Notes under the pieces: generated by a model
What the model was told of the DNA's origin: nothing
Seen by the model: only the letters and a program-made list of their open reading frames with translations
The model's database searches: none
Position numbers and translations under genes: made by a program
Part shown: positions 40,682 through 49,908 of the stretch, piece by piece
Layout of the letters: each line of letters starts with the position of its first letter
How positions within the stretch are numbered: the first letter of the stretch is position 1
From: Gammaproteobacteria bacterium
GTDB taxonomy: Bacteria; Pseudomonadota; Gammaproteobacteria; JASBUN01
Assembly (NCBI GenBank): GCA_030147845.1
Contig: JASBUN010000061.1
Span: forward strand, 1-64,000
DNA: 64,000 nucleotides
Direction: 5' to 3'

Positions 40682-42145
40682 ATGAGCGAAGAGATACTGA
40701 TCAATGTCACGCCTCGGGAGACGCGCGTCGCCATGGTCGAAAATGGCGTACTGCAAGAGGTGTTTATTGAGCGCACCAGCCGTTATGGCTTAGTCGGTAA
40801 TATTTACAAGGGGCGCGTGTGTCGGGTGTTGCCGGGCATGCAGGCGGCGTTCGTTGACATCGGCCTGGAGCGTGCCGCGTTCCTGCACGCCTCCGATGTT
40901 TCCAGTCTGTCAGAGGAAGAACCCAACGGCGCGCCGCGGCGCAACGACAATATCACCGAGCTGCTGCGCGAAGGCCAGGAAGTGTTGGTGCAAGTGGTCA
41001 AGGACCCATTGGGTACCAAGGGTGCTCGGCTGACGACGCATATTACCATTCCGTCGCGGTATTTGGTGCTGCTGCCGGCTGAAACCACGGTCGGTGTGTC
41101 GACCAAGATCGAAGACGAAGCGGAGCGACAGCGGCTAAAGGACATTGTGGCTGCGTTTGAGTCCGGCAGCGGCGGTTATATCGTGCGCACCGTGGCCGAA
41201 GGTGCGGACCACGATGCACTGGTCGCGGACCGCTATTTTCTTGATAAGCTTTGGACCTCGGTCAGCGAGCGCGCAACCTCGGTTACGCCCGGGACGGTGG
41301 TGCATGAAGACTTGCGCCTGGCGCTGCGTACATTGCGTGACTTGGTCGGCGATGAAGTCGAGAAGGTGCGCGTCGATTCACGCGAGACCTACCAGAAACT
41401 GCTCGAATTCTCGGCCGAATTTGTCCCGCATATGTGCGATCTCCTGGAGTATTATCCCGGCGAGCGGCCGATTTTCGATCTGTACGGGGTTGAGGACGAA
41501 ATTCAAAAGGCACTCGATCGTAAGGTGCAATTGAAGTCCGGCGGTCATGTCATCATCGATCAGACCGAGGCTATGACGACGGTCGACGTCAACACCGGCG
41601 CCTACGTTGGCCATCGCACACTCGAGGAAACTATATTCAAGACGAATTTGGAGGCGGCGCAAGCGATCGCGCGTCAACTCCGTTTGCGCAACCTGGGCGG
41701 AATTATCATCATTGACTTCATTGATATGTCCATGGAAGAACATAAACGGCAGGTGCTGCGTGCTTTGGAGAAGAGCCTCGAACGCGATCACGCCAAAAGC
41801 CATATCACCGAGGTATCGTCGCTCGGGCTGGTCGAGATGACGCGCAAACGTACCCGCGAGAGTTTGGAGCATATATTGTGCGAATCCTGCCCGACCTGCG
41901 CGGGCCGTGGTTCGCTAAAGACCGCCGAAACCGTTTGCTATGAGATGTTCCGCGAAATCATTCGTGAGGCGCGGCAATACGACGCCAAGCAGTTGTTGGT
42001 GTTGGCTTCGCAGGACGTAGTTGATCTGCTCTTGGATGAGGAGTCGGCTAGTTTGGCCGAGCTGGAAGCGTTTGTTGGCGTGCCGATTAAATTTCAGGTC
42101 GAGGCGCTTTATACCCAAGAGCAATTTGACGTGGTTTTAATGTAG
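40682..42145 (+). CDS. rng: Ribonuclease G
   Basis: RNase G is a 5'-end-dependent endoribonuclease that matures the 16S 5' end and degrades mRNA. The 487-residue protein has an S1 domain near residues 38-125 (GNIYKGRVCRVLPGMQAAFVDIGLERAAFLH). Catalytic aspartates are D302 (TTVDVNTGAYVG) and D345 (IIIIDFIDM), and the zinc-link CPTC (C403, C406) is present. Length equals E. coli RNase G, and no RNase E-type C-terminal scaffold is present. Confidence 0.97.
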   Translation: MSEEILINVTPRETRVAMVENGVLQEVFIERTSRYGLVGNIYKGRVCRVLPGMQAAFVDIGLERAAFLHASDVSSLSEEEPNGAPRRNDNITELLREGQEVLVQVVKDPLGTKGARLTTHITIPSRYLVLLPAETTVGVSTKIEDEAERQRLKDIVAAFESGSGGYIVRTVAEGADHDALVADRYFLDKLWTSVSERATSVTPGTVVHEDLRLALRTLRDLVGDEVEKVRVDSRETYQKLLEFSAEFVPHMCDLLEYYPGERPIFDLYGVEDEIQKALDRKVQLKSGGHVIIDQTEAMTTVDVNTGAYVGHRTLEETIFKTNLEAAQAIARQLRLRNLGGIIIIDFIDMSMEEHKRQVLRALEKSLERDHAKSHITEVSSLGLVEMTRKRTRESLEHILCESCPTCAGRGSLKTAETVCYEMFREIIREARQYDAKQLLVLASQDVVDLLLDEESASLAELEAFVGVPIKFQVEALYTQEQFDVVLM

Positions 42146-42390
42146 TCGTATGCCGCGTCGTGATCGCATGTACGGTATATTGCCCGCCTGGATATTCGAA
42201 ACGGTATGAGGATCACTCGTCGTCTCGACGGCCCCGCCGAATCGTCCCGCACCACTCATTGCGCGCGTCAAGGCCGTATGACCAAACGAACAGGCTTTAT
42301 CCCGGCGGCTCATTACGCTGGCTTGGCTGGCCGCGTTTCCGGCACAGAGTAGCCAACATATCCAACTAGTATCATTCCATCGGCCGCTAC

Positions 42391-45300
42391 ATGTCCTCTA
42401 CCAGAAAGTTACATCATCGCGTATTGCATCTCAGCTGGATGCTGTTTGCCGGCGGTGTGATTTTGATCGCCTTGGCGCTTGCCGTGGCGCGAATGTTATT
42501 GCCCGCGATTACCGATTATCGCGCCGATATCGAGCAGTTGCTCAGTGCGCAACTCGGGCGCACGGTGCATGTCGACCGAGTGCAGGGCGCGTGGCGTGGC
42601 CTACACCCCGAGATCAAATTGTCGAATATTTCGGTGCTGGATCGTGATGGCAAGCGCACCTGGCTACAGCTTGGGCAGGTGCGAGCATCGCTGGACGTAT
42701 TTGACAGCCTGGCGAATTGGCGTCTGGACGTCGGCCATCTCGATGTGGTCGGCCTCAAGGTCGACGTCGAGCGTCATGCCGACGGTAGCTATAGTGTTGG
42801 CGGAACGCCAAGCCTGCGCGACGGGAATGATGCACGCGAGCGACAAAAGCTGCTGGATTGGTTGGTCGCACGCGAACAAATACGCATCGAACGCAGTGAC
42901 ATTCGTTGGAAAGATGCACGCTTGAGCCGCGAGCCGCTACATTTCGACGGTGTCGATCTGAGCATGGATAATATTGGCGGAACATATCGCTTCGACGGCA
43001 CGGCGCAGCTTGCCAACCAGGGCGGTCGACGCCTCGCATTTATTCTCGATATTGGTGTGGCCGGGCGCGCGGCACATTTGCGCAACCGTATCTACCTCGA
43101 AGGTAGTCTTCAGCTGGGGCCGTGGCTGGACGGCACCATCTGGTCGCACACCGCGGTCAATGATGGCGAGTTGAATTTCAAGCTTTGGGCGCAAGGCGGT
43201 ACGCGCGCGCAGCGCGTCGTGGCAGACGTGGATATTCGGCATCTACGCTGGCGTCACGCGATGGTGACACGTGACAACGATGAGCCGCCGACGGTGTCCA
43301 GCTTTGGACTGCAGCGATTGAGTACACGTTTATTCTGGCAACGTAACACGCATGGCTGGCAGGCGAATTTGCGTCGTCTGCGCGTCGGCCGCGATGGCAA
43401 GCAGTGGCCTGTGTCGAACGCCCAATTGCGCTATGGCCGCAGTAACGATGGCGCCGAGCGACGCATTGAAGGACGTGTCGGTTTTGTACGAATCCAGGAT
43501 CTGCGCACCGCCTTACTGTCGATCGCCGGGGTGGATCAACGCAGCCGGTCGATGCTCGCCGGACTGGCGCCGCGCGGCGATGTGCGTGATTTGGTCTTCC
43601 GCGTAGATTCGAGGGCGGGCCGTGCTACCAAAGCCTACTTGGCAGCGAAGTTCGCGGACTTGGGTATCGACACCTGGGAAGGACTACCGGGCGCATCGGG
43701 TTTGGACGGCGAGCTGGTGATGGATCAGGATCACGGTTTCGCGCGGCTCGATAGCCACGCGGCAACGGCGACGGTCTCGAGTTTATTCAACCAACCGCTT
43801 GCGGCCGATCAGTTGAGTGGCGACATTTATTGGCGCCGCCAAGCTGATGATTGGCGCGTTAGTGGTGTTTCCATGCAGGTGCGAAACGCCGATATCCATG
43901 CGCACGGAAAATTTGTTTTGGACGTTCCCCGCAATGACGCGTCGCCGTTCCTCGATCTGCAGGCGTCCTATGCCGACGGTGACGCCGCGAGCGCGCGACG
44001 TTACCTGCCGCGCAAGATTCTGCCGCCCAAGGTGACTGAGTGGCTCGATCGGTCGCTGGTCGGCGGTAAAATCCCGTCCGGCCAGCTGATGTTCTTCGGC
44101 CGCTTGTCCGATTTCCCGTTCGATCATGGCGAAGGCGTCTTCGAGACCCGATTCGGGCTCGAAGACGGCTCCCTGGACTACCAACCGGGTTGGCCACGGG
44201 CGAAACATTTGGCGGCTGAGATCACTTTCCGAGATCGTTCCATGTTTGCGCAGGTGGAATCCGGCCGGATGCTCGGTCTCGACGTCAAGGCATCGTCTGT
44301 GACTATTGCCGATTTGAGCGACCAGGGTACGGTTGCCATCGCCGCTAGAGCAGCCGGTCCGGCAGGCGACATGCTAAGGCTGTTGGCGGCCGATGCCCAT
44401 ACGCGCGCTCACGCAGAGACCTTGTCCCGGGTGACCGCGCGCGGCGCGGCGACGGCCGTGGTTGATATCGCTATTCCCCTGACGCATGAGCCCAATCGAG
44501 TCTCCGGTCGGGTGCGCTTCGCCGGTGCCGGATTCAAAACCGCCGATCCGCGCGCGTCGTTGAGCGACATACACGGGCGACTCGGTTTCAAGGCGGATGA
44601 TAACCGCATTCTGGTGACGGCGAAGGCATTGCGCGTCAAGTACCTAGGCCGACCGGCGATCATCGATATCAGTTCGAATCCGACCGCTTCCGGTGGCAAC
44701 GTTCAGTTGCGCCTGCAAACGCGCATGGCGCCGCAGCTCTTGCTGGCTGCGCACGGCGGCGCAATCGACGGTTTCGTCAACGGACAAACCGATTGGACGG
44801 TCAAACTCGGGATGGAATATGCAGCGGGCAGCCCGAGTTACGCCATTGATCTGAATGTCGAAAGCCAGATGCAGGGCGTCGACATCAATTTGCCCGGCAA
44901 CTGGCGCAAGCCGGCCGCACAGAAGCGCACCTTTGAGCTGACAACGCGCTTTTCGCCGGCGGGCATGGCGCCCGTACGGATCCAGTATGGCCGCCTCGCT
45001 CAGGCCTTGTTGCAAATTGACAGCGGTACCTTTCAGCGCGGCGAATTGCGTTTAGGGGGAGGGTCGGCCCAGTTGCCGGCGCAGGCGGGGCTTTACGTTG
45101 CCGGTCACGTGCCGGACTTCTCGCTGTCGCATTGGGAGCTCTGGTATCGGGCGCTAAAGAGTCATGATCGAGCGCCTGCGGTGGCAGCCCCCGCGATCCT
45201 CGGCGCCGATATCAAAATCGATCGTCTTGAGCTGTTTGACCATGAGTTTCACGATGCGCAGTTGCACGTGGAACGCGCACCGAATTCGTGGCAAGCGCAG

Positions 45301-46245
45301 GTCGAAAGCCGCGAAGTGGCGGGAAAAATCACTATTCCAGTGCAGTTCGATAGCAGCACCCCCTTGGTTATGGATCTTGCCTACCTGCGCTTGGTATCAC
45401 CCACACACGAACATCCGGAGTTGATTCCGAGTCCACGCGAGTTGCCGTCGTTACAAATTACCAGCAAGGTGTTTTCCTATGATCGACGTGCTTTTGGGCA
45501 GCTGAATCTGCGCGCGCGCAGGTTTCCCGATGGCCTACGGTTCGAACAAGTACGGCTTCATTCACCGTATCTAGAGGTTGATGCGGCCGGCTCGTGGACG
45601 AGTATCCGCGGCCAAGAGGCGTCGCAGTTTTTCATCAAGGTCAATAGCAAAAATGTCGGCGACGCGCTCCGCCGCATGGGTTACGACGGCACGTTTGACA
45701 GCGGGCAGGGTGTGGGCCAAATCGACGCCGAATGGCAAGGACCGCCCAGCGCGTTTAACCTCGCGCACGTCAATGGCAACCTGACGCTGACGATCCGTAA
45801 AGGCAGGTTGCTGAACGTGGATCCGGGAGGCGGCCGCGTATTTGGTCTGCTTAGTCTGCAGGCCTTACCACGTAGGTTGTCGCTGGATTTTAGCGATCTA
45901 TTCGGTCGAGGTTTCGCCTTCGATCGCATTGCAGGACATTTTGCGGTGTCGGACGGCGATGCTTATACCAACGATTTATACATGTCGGGACCGGCCGCGC
46001 GCGTTGAAGTTTCCGGGCGCGTCGGCCTGGCCGCGCGGGACTATGACGAAAGCGTGGTTGTGACGCCCAAATTGACTTCCAGTCTGCCGCTGGTTGGCGG
46101 TCTGGCAGGCGGCCCCGGGGTGGGATTGGGTTTGTGGGTGGCGCAGCGCGTGCTCGGCAATAAGATCGATCAGCTATCCCGCTCCTACTATACCGTCACC
46201 GGTAGTTGGGATGCGCCTAAGGTGGAGCGCACCGATGAGCCCTAA
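42391..46245 (+). CDS. yhdP: AsmA-like envelope protein YhdP
   Basis: YhdP is one of the large AsmA-like proteins that move phospholipid between the inner and outer membranes. The 1284-residue product has one N-terminal membrane helix (LHLSWMLFAGGVILIALALAVARMLL, about residues 10-36). A very long beta-rich periplasmic body follows, with the family motif HLDVVGLKVDVERHADGSYSVGG early and the AsmA-type C-terminus (GNLTLTIRKGRLLNVDPGGGRVFGLLSLQALPRRLSLDFSDLFGRGFAFDRIAGHFAVSDGDAYT). The rng-yhdP order is conserved in E. coli. The upstream gap is 245 bases. Confidence 0.92.
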   Translation: MSSTRKLHHRVLHLSWMLFAGGVILIALALAVARMLLPAITDYRADIEQLLSAQLGRTVHVDRVQGAWRGLHPEIKLSNISVLDRDGKRTWLQLGQVRASLDVFDSLANWRLDVGHLDVVGLKVDVERHADGSYSVGGTPSLRDGNDARERQKLLDWLVAREQIRIERSDIRWKDARLSREPLHFDGVDLSMDNIGGTYRFDGTAQLANQGGRRLAFILDIGVAGRAAHLRNRIYLEGSLQLGPWLDGTIWSHTAVNDGELNFKLWAQGGTRAQRVVADVDIRHLRWRHAMVTRDNDEPPTVSSFGLQRLSTRLFWQRNTHGWQANLRRLRVGRDGKQWPVSNAQLRYGRSNDGAERRIEGRVGFVRIQDLRTALLSIAGVDQRSRSMLAGLAPRGDVRDLVFRVDSRAGRATKAYLAAKFADLGIDTWEGLPGASGLDGELVMDQDHGFARLDSHAATATVSSLFNQPLAADQLSGDIYWRRQADDWRVSGVSMQVRNADIHAHGKFVLDVPRNDASPFLDLQASYADGDAASARRYLPRKILPPKVTEWLDRSLVGGKIPSGQLMFFGRLSDFPFDHGEGVFETRFGLEDGSLDYQPGWPRAKHLAAEITFRDRSMFAQVESGRMLGLDVKASSVTIADLSDQGTVAIAARAAGPAGDMLRLLAADAHTRAHAETLSRVTARGAATAVVDIAIPLTHEPNRVSGRVRFAGAGFKTADPRASLSDIHGRLGFKADDNRILVTAKALRVKYLGRPAIIDISSNPTASGGNVQLRLQTRMAPQLLLAAHGGAIDGFVNGQTDWTVKLGMEYAAGSPSYAIDLNVESQMQGVDINLPGNWRKPAAQKRTFELTTRFSPAGMAPVRIQYGRLAQALLQIDSGTFQRGELRLGGGSAQLPAQAGLYVAGHVPDFSLSHWELWYRALKSHDRAPAVAAPAILGADIKIDRLELFDHEFHDAQLHVERAPNSWQAQVESREVAGKITIPVQFDSSTPLVMDLAYLRLVSPTHEHPELIPSPRELPSLQITSKVFSYDRRAFGQLNLRARRFPDGLRFEQVRLHSPYLEVDAAGSWTSIRGQEASQFFIKVNSKNVGDALRRMGYDGTFDSGQGVGQIDAEWQGPPSAFNLAHVNGNLTLTIRKGRLLNVDPGGGRVFGLLSLQALPRRLSLDFSDLFGRGFAFDRIAGHFAVSDGDAYTNDLYMSGPAARVEVSGRVGLAARDYDESVVVTPKLTSSLPLVGGLAGGPGVGLGLWVAQRVLGNKIDQLSRSYYTVTGSWDAPKVERTDEP

Positions 46246-46324
46246 AGGTACGCTAATGTTGGCGCCGGAAAACGCTCGTCCGAGTCGGCGTGCCGCTATT
46301 GCGGATATGCTATTCTGCTAATCC

Positions 46325-46684
46325 ATGCGACCTACATTTTTTTCAATTGCGTTGTTATCGCTCGGTTTGCTTAGTGCGCAGCCCGGTTTTGCCGCGCAGC
46401 GGCAATGGCTGCTGTCGGCAGACGCCTGGTATGCCCCGCGTGACGGCCAAATGGTGAGACAGTTGCAGCCGGTGTCGCATGCCGTGGAGGCGTGGATGGC
46501 ACAGCCGGGCGCCAATTTAGCCATCCGCTACCCGGGTGGCGAAGAAGGTACTTTATGGGCCCGGGAGTTACGCGATTGGTTGGTTTCACTCGGGGTTCCG
46601 TCTAAGCATGTGCGACTCAGCCCCGGTTTTGCGCGCCAAGATGCGGTGGCTATTGTTCTGAGCGGGAAGGGGGATTTGTACTAG
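46325..46684 (+). CDS. Small exported protein of unknown function
   Basis: I do not recognise this 119-residue product. It begins with a clear signal peptide (MRPTFFSIALLSLGLLSAQPGFAA, cleavage likely after residue 24). A mature part of about 95 residues follows, with MVRQLQPVSHAVEAWMAQPGANLAIRYPGGEEGTLWARELRDWLVSLGVPSKHVRLSPG. The WARELRDWLVSLGVP stretch weakly recalls OmpA-like folds, in which an amphipathic helix precedes a short strand. It is wedged between yhdP and the nitrilase gene, sharing one base with the latter, so it is probably cotranscribed. Confidence 0.75.
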   Translation: MRPTFFSIALLSLGLLSAQPGFAAQRQWLLSADAWYAPRDGQMVRQLQPVSHAVEAWMAQPGANLAIRYPGGEEGTLWARELRDWLVSLGVPSKHVRLSPGFARQDAVAIVLSGKGDLY

Positions 46685-47502
46685 TGGCAAAGGTGGCGGC
46701 AATCCAGATGGCTTCGGGACCGAACGTGGGCGCGAATCTGATCGAGGCCGGCAGACTGATCGGACAAGCCGCGGCTCAGGGCGCCAAATTGGTCGTATTG
46801 CCCGAGAACTTTGCCCTCATGGGCATGCACGAAAAGGATAAGGTAGAGATCTGCGAGTCGGCAGGCGAAGGGCCCATTCAAGAATTCCTCGTGCAACAGG
46901 CGCGACGGCATCGCATTTGGCTGGTCGGTGGCACTATTCCGTTGTGTTGCGACGACCGCCAGCGTATTCGCGCCGCCTGCCTGCTGTTCAACGATCGCGG
47001 CGAGCAAGTGGCGCGCTACGACAAGATGCATTTGTTCGACGTTCACGTGGACGAAAGCGGTGAAAACTACGTCGAATCAGAAACCATCCAGCCCGGTGAC
47101 CGCCCGGCGGTGGCCGATACCCCCTTCGGTCGTTTGGGCTTGGCGGTGTGCTACGATTTGCGCTTCCCCGAATTGTTTCGTTGCATGGCCGATGACGGTA
47201 TGGAACTTCTTGCACTACCGTCCGCGTTTACCGCGATCACCGGGAAGGCGCATTGGGATACCTTGGTGCGCGCGCGGGCGGTGGAAAACCTGTGTTACGT
47301 CGTCGCCGCGGCGCAGGGTGGCTATCATGCCAATGGCCGCGAAACCCATGGACATAGCATGGTCGTGGAACCCTGGGGGGCCATACTCGACAGCCTGGCG
47401 CGCGGATCGGCCGTGGTACAGGCGAATATCGACCGCCGGCGTCTTGAGAGCATGCGTAAATCCTTTCCCGCACTGCGTCACCGCCGGCTGCATTGTCGCT
47501 AA
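46684..47502 (+). CDS. Carbon-nitrogen hydrolase, Nit1/YbeM type
   Basis: A 272-residue nitrilase-superfamily amidase. The catalytic triad is visible: E41 (VLPENFAL), K114 (YDKMHLFDV) and C156 (AVCYDLRFPELFR). Enzymes of this branch (mammalian Nit1, E. coli YbeM) hydrolyse deaminated glutathione, a repair reaction; that substrate is inferred from the branch. The GTG start overlaps the preceding stop by one base. It is often found beside yhdP and tldD in Gammaproteobacteria. Confidence 0.88.
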   Translation: MAKVAAIQMASGPNVGANLIEAGRLIGQAAAQGAKLVVLPENFALMGMHEKDKVEICESAGEGPIQEFLVQQARRHRIWLVGGTIPLCCDDRQRIRAACLLFNDRGEQVARYDKMHLFDVHVDESGENYVESETIQPGDRPAVADTPFGRLGLAVCYDLRFPELFRCMADDGMELLALPSAFTAITGKAHWDTLVRARAVENLCYVVAAAQGGYHANGRETHGHSMVVEPWGAILDSLARGSAVVQANIDRRRLESMRKSFPALRHRRLHCR

Positions 47503-47844
47503 GGAAGCGCTGACGATTCCGCGTACGCGCCCGGCGATGCTGGAAAACCGCTCAGCGCGCTCATATAGTGCGTGTGAATTGCGCTTCTTCGCTACTTTCC
47601 GCGTTGCCTCGTCGCCTTGATCGACTAAATCAGTCATTACCGGCGGCCTGGCGGGTTCGGGGCCGACTGATTGCACGATCGCCTATTGCTTCGAATCGGC
47701 CCGCCCGTGTCATCATCAGCGAAGCCGGACAGGCTCCCGGCACAAGGTATTGGTAGGGCGCCAAGATCCGCTTTGTAATTGTCCTTTTTATAGCGGTTCG
47801 GCTTGGGTAGACTGGAAGCACACAACTTAATTGCGTGACTAGAC
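47503..47844. other. 342-base gap between the amidase gene and tldD
   Basis: No gene is supported here. The ORF track lists only short overlapping ORFs on both strands (up to 62 residues starting within the gap) with no clear ribosome binding sites or family resemblance. The last 80 bases are more A/T rich (CTTTGTAATTGTCCTTTTTATAGC) and are the likely promoter area for tldD, but I could not place a well-spaced -35/-10 pair. Confidence 0.6.
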
Positions 47845-49290
47845 ATGGAAAATGCTATCGAAATTGCCCGTAATCGTATCCTTACCCCGGCCGGATTAGG
47901 TGACGATGATCTTGATGCCGTGATCGGGCGCGTGCTGGGTCATGCCGTGGACAGCGCGGATTTGTACTTCCAGGTCAGCCGTCACGAGTCGTGGCTGCTC
48001 GAAGACGGGATCGTGAAAGATGGCAGTTACGGCATAGATCAGGGTGTTGGCGTTCGTGCCATCAGTGGCGAGAAGACCGGCTTCGCTTATTCCGATGAGA
48101 TCGTGCTGCCGGCTTTGTTGCAGGCCTCGCAGGCTGCGCGCGCCATTGCCGACGCCGGCCAGCAGGGCCGGGTGCAGGCTTGGCAGGCCCGTGTCGGTAA
48201 TGCGTTGTATGCGCCGGCCGATCCGCTGACGAGCATGGATGCAACCGATAAGGTGCACCTGATGCAGGCAGTGGACGCGGAAGCGCGTAAACAGGATGCG
48301 CGCGTCAAACAAGTGATGGTGAGCATGGCTTCGACGCACGAGGTCATCCTAGTGGCCAACAGCGACGGTACTCTGGCCGCCGATGTGCGGCCGCTGGTGC
48401 GTCTCAACGTCAGCGTCATCGCCGAGCAGCAAGGGCGCCGCGAGCAAGGTTCTTCCGGTGGCGGTGGCCGTACCGGCTACGAATTTTTCGTCGATCAGGA
48501 GCGCGCCCTGGGTTACGCACGCGAGGCCGTACGGCAGGCGCTGGTCAATCTGGAAGCAGAACCGGCGCCGGCCGGAACCATGACCGTGGTTTTGGGGCCT
48601 GGTTGGCCCGGCGTGTTGTTGCACGAGGCGATCGGACATGGTTTGGAGGGCGATTTCAATCGCAAAGGTACATCGGCGTTCAGCGGTCGTCTTGGCGAGC
48701 GCGTGGCATCGGAGCAATGCACCGTAGTCGACGATGGCACCATCGCTCAGCGGCGCGGGTCGCTCAATATCGACGACGAGGGTACGCCGACGCAGTCGAC
48801 CGTATTAATCGAGAACGGCATCCTCAAAGGCTATATGCAAGACCGGCTCAATGCCGGCCTGAGCGGGGTGGCATCGACCGGCAACGGACGACGGGAATCA
48901 TTCGCGCACCTTCCCATGCCGCGTATGACGAATACGTATATGTTGGCCGGCCAGTACGATCCGCAGGAAATTATAAGCTCCGTCGAGCGCGGTTTGTATG
49001 CGGTTAATTTTGGCGGCGGCCAGGTGGATATTACGTCGGGCAAATTCGTGTTCTCCGCCAGCGAGGCGTATTTGATTGAAAACGGCAAAGTTACGCGGCC
49101 GGTCAAAGGCGCAACGTTGATCGGTAATGGGCCGGATGTATTGACGCGTGTGAGTATGGTCGGCAACGACCTGGCGCTGGATGCCGGCGTTGGGACTTGT
49201 GGCAAGGAAGGGCAAAGCGTGCCGGTGGGTGTCGGGCAGCCGACGTTGCGGATTGATGGCCTGACCGTCGGCGGCACCAACGCCGGCTGA
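47845..49290 (+). CDS. tldD: Metalloprotease TldD
   Basis: TldD forms a heterodimeric metallopeptidase with TldE (PmbA) that trims unfolded peptides and processes microcin B17 and the CcdA antitoxin in E. coli. The 481-residue protein carries the metal-binding H260-E-A-I-G-H264 ([18 protein letters not shown]), the middle region with [25 protein letters not shown], and the conserved C-terminus [26 protein letters not shown]. Its partner pmbA is 619 bases downstream, past reverse-strand darP. Confidence 0.97.
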   Translation: MENAIEIARNRILTPAGLGDDDLDAVIGRVLGHAVDSADLYFQVSRHESWLLEDGIVKDGSYGIDQGVGVRAISGEKTGFAYSDEIVLPALLQASQAARAIADAGQQGRVQAWQARVGNALYAPADPLTSMDATDKVHLMQAVDAEARKQDARVKQVMVSMASTHEVILVANSDGTLAADVRPLVRLNVSVIAEQQGRREQGSSGGGGRTGYEFFVDQERALGYAREAVRQALVNLEAEPAPAGTMTVVLGPGWPGVLLHEAIGHGLEGDFNRKGTSAFSGRLGERVASEQCTVVDDGTIAQRRGSLNIDDEGTPTQSTVLIENGILKGYMQDRLNAGLSGVASTGNGRRESFAHLPMPRMTNTYMLAGQYDPQEIISSVERGLYAVNFGGGQVDITSGKFVFSASEAYLIENGKVTRPVKGATLIGNGPDVLTRVSMVGNDLALDAGVGTCGKEGQSVPVGVGQPTLRIDGLTVGGTNAG

Positions 49291-49302
49291 CGAACCGTGG
49301 CT

Positions 49303-49797
49303 TCAGTCTTGCGCCTGCAGTTGTTTCAAGTATTGGAAGAGCGCGCGGGCCGCACGAGGTGCTTGCTCGGTCCGGCCGTCGCTGCGCGCGCCGCGGATCA
49401 TTTGCCGCAATCGCTGACGATCGGCGTTGGGGAATTCGTGCAGAATATCCGCGATGGCATCATCGCCTTCGGTAATCAGTCGGTCGCGCCATCGTTCCAG
49501 CGCATGCAACTGTGCGGTGGCTGCGATGCTGGGGCGCGTCATGACCGACAAGGCGTGCTGAATAGGTTCAGCATCTATATTGCGCAGTAATTTGCCAATG
49601 TATTGCAGTTGACGTTTACGTCCGCCATGCTGCTTGATCGATTGAGCCAGTAACACGGCCTGCAGCAGGTCTTCGGGCAGCGGCAGGCGGCGCAACTGTT
49701 CGCCGGTCAACCGGGTTAGTTCCTGGCCCAAATTCCGCAACGCCTCGGCATCACGCTTGCGTTGGGACTTGCTGATTTCGGACTCGGGTGCCTGCAT
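49303..49797 (-). CDS. darP: Ribosome-associated protein DarP (YjgA)
   Basis: DarP (YjgA, DUF615) promotes late assembly of the 50S subunit. The 164-residue product is basic and helical, with SKSQRKRDAEALRNLGQELTRLTGEQL near its N-terminus and HALERWRDRLITEGDDAIADILHEFPNADRQRLRQMIRGA near its C-terminus. The ORF track shows a 331-residue ORF because the frame stays open antisense to pmbA. ATG at 49797 gives the expected start. In E. coli yjgA also neighbours pmbA. Confidence 0.93.
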   Translation of the reverse strand: MQAPESEISKSQRKRDAEALRNLGQELTRLTGEQLRRLPLPEDLLQAVLLAQSIKQHGGRKRQLQYIGKLLRNIDAEPIQHALSVMTRPSIAATAQLHALERWRDRLITEGDDAIADILHEFPNADRQRLRQMIRGARSDGRTEQAPRAARALFQYLKQLQAQD

Positions 49798-49908
49798 GAT
49801 GGGTTTTTGGCGGCGGATGACGCCTGCATTGTAGCAGGCCGACGATCGGGCGGCGCAGGGCGCGCGGCATTTGCGTTCTGGCAAAATAGAAATTACGGAG
49901 AAGGTACT

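Noticed and set aside
47568-47756. 62-residue ORF in the amidase-tldD gap
   Set aside because: GTG start without ribosome binding site, arginine-rich translation typical of random GC-rich frames, and competing ORFs in other frames.
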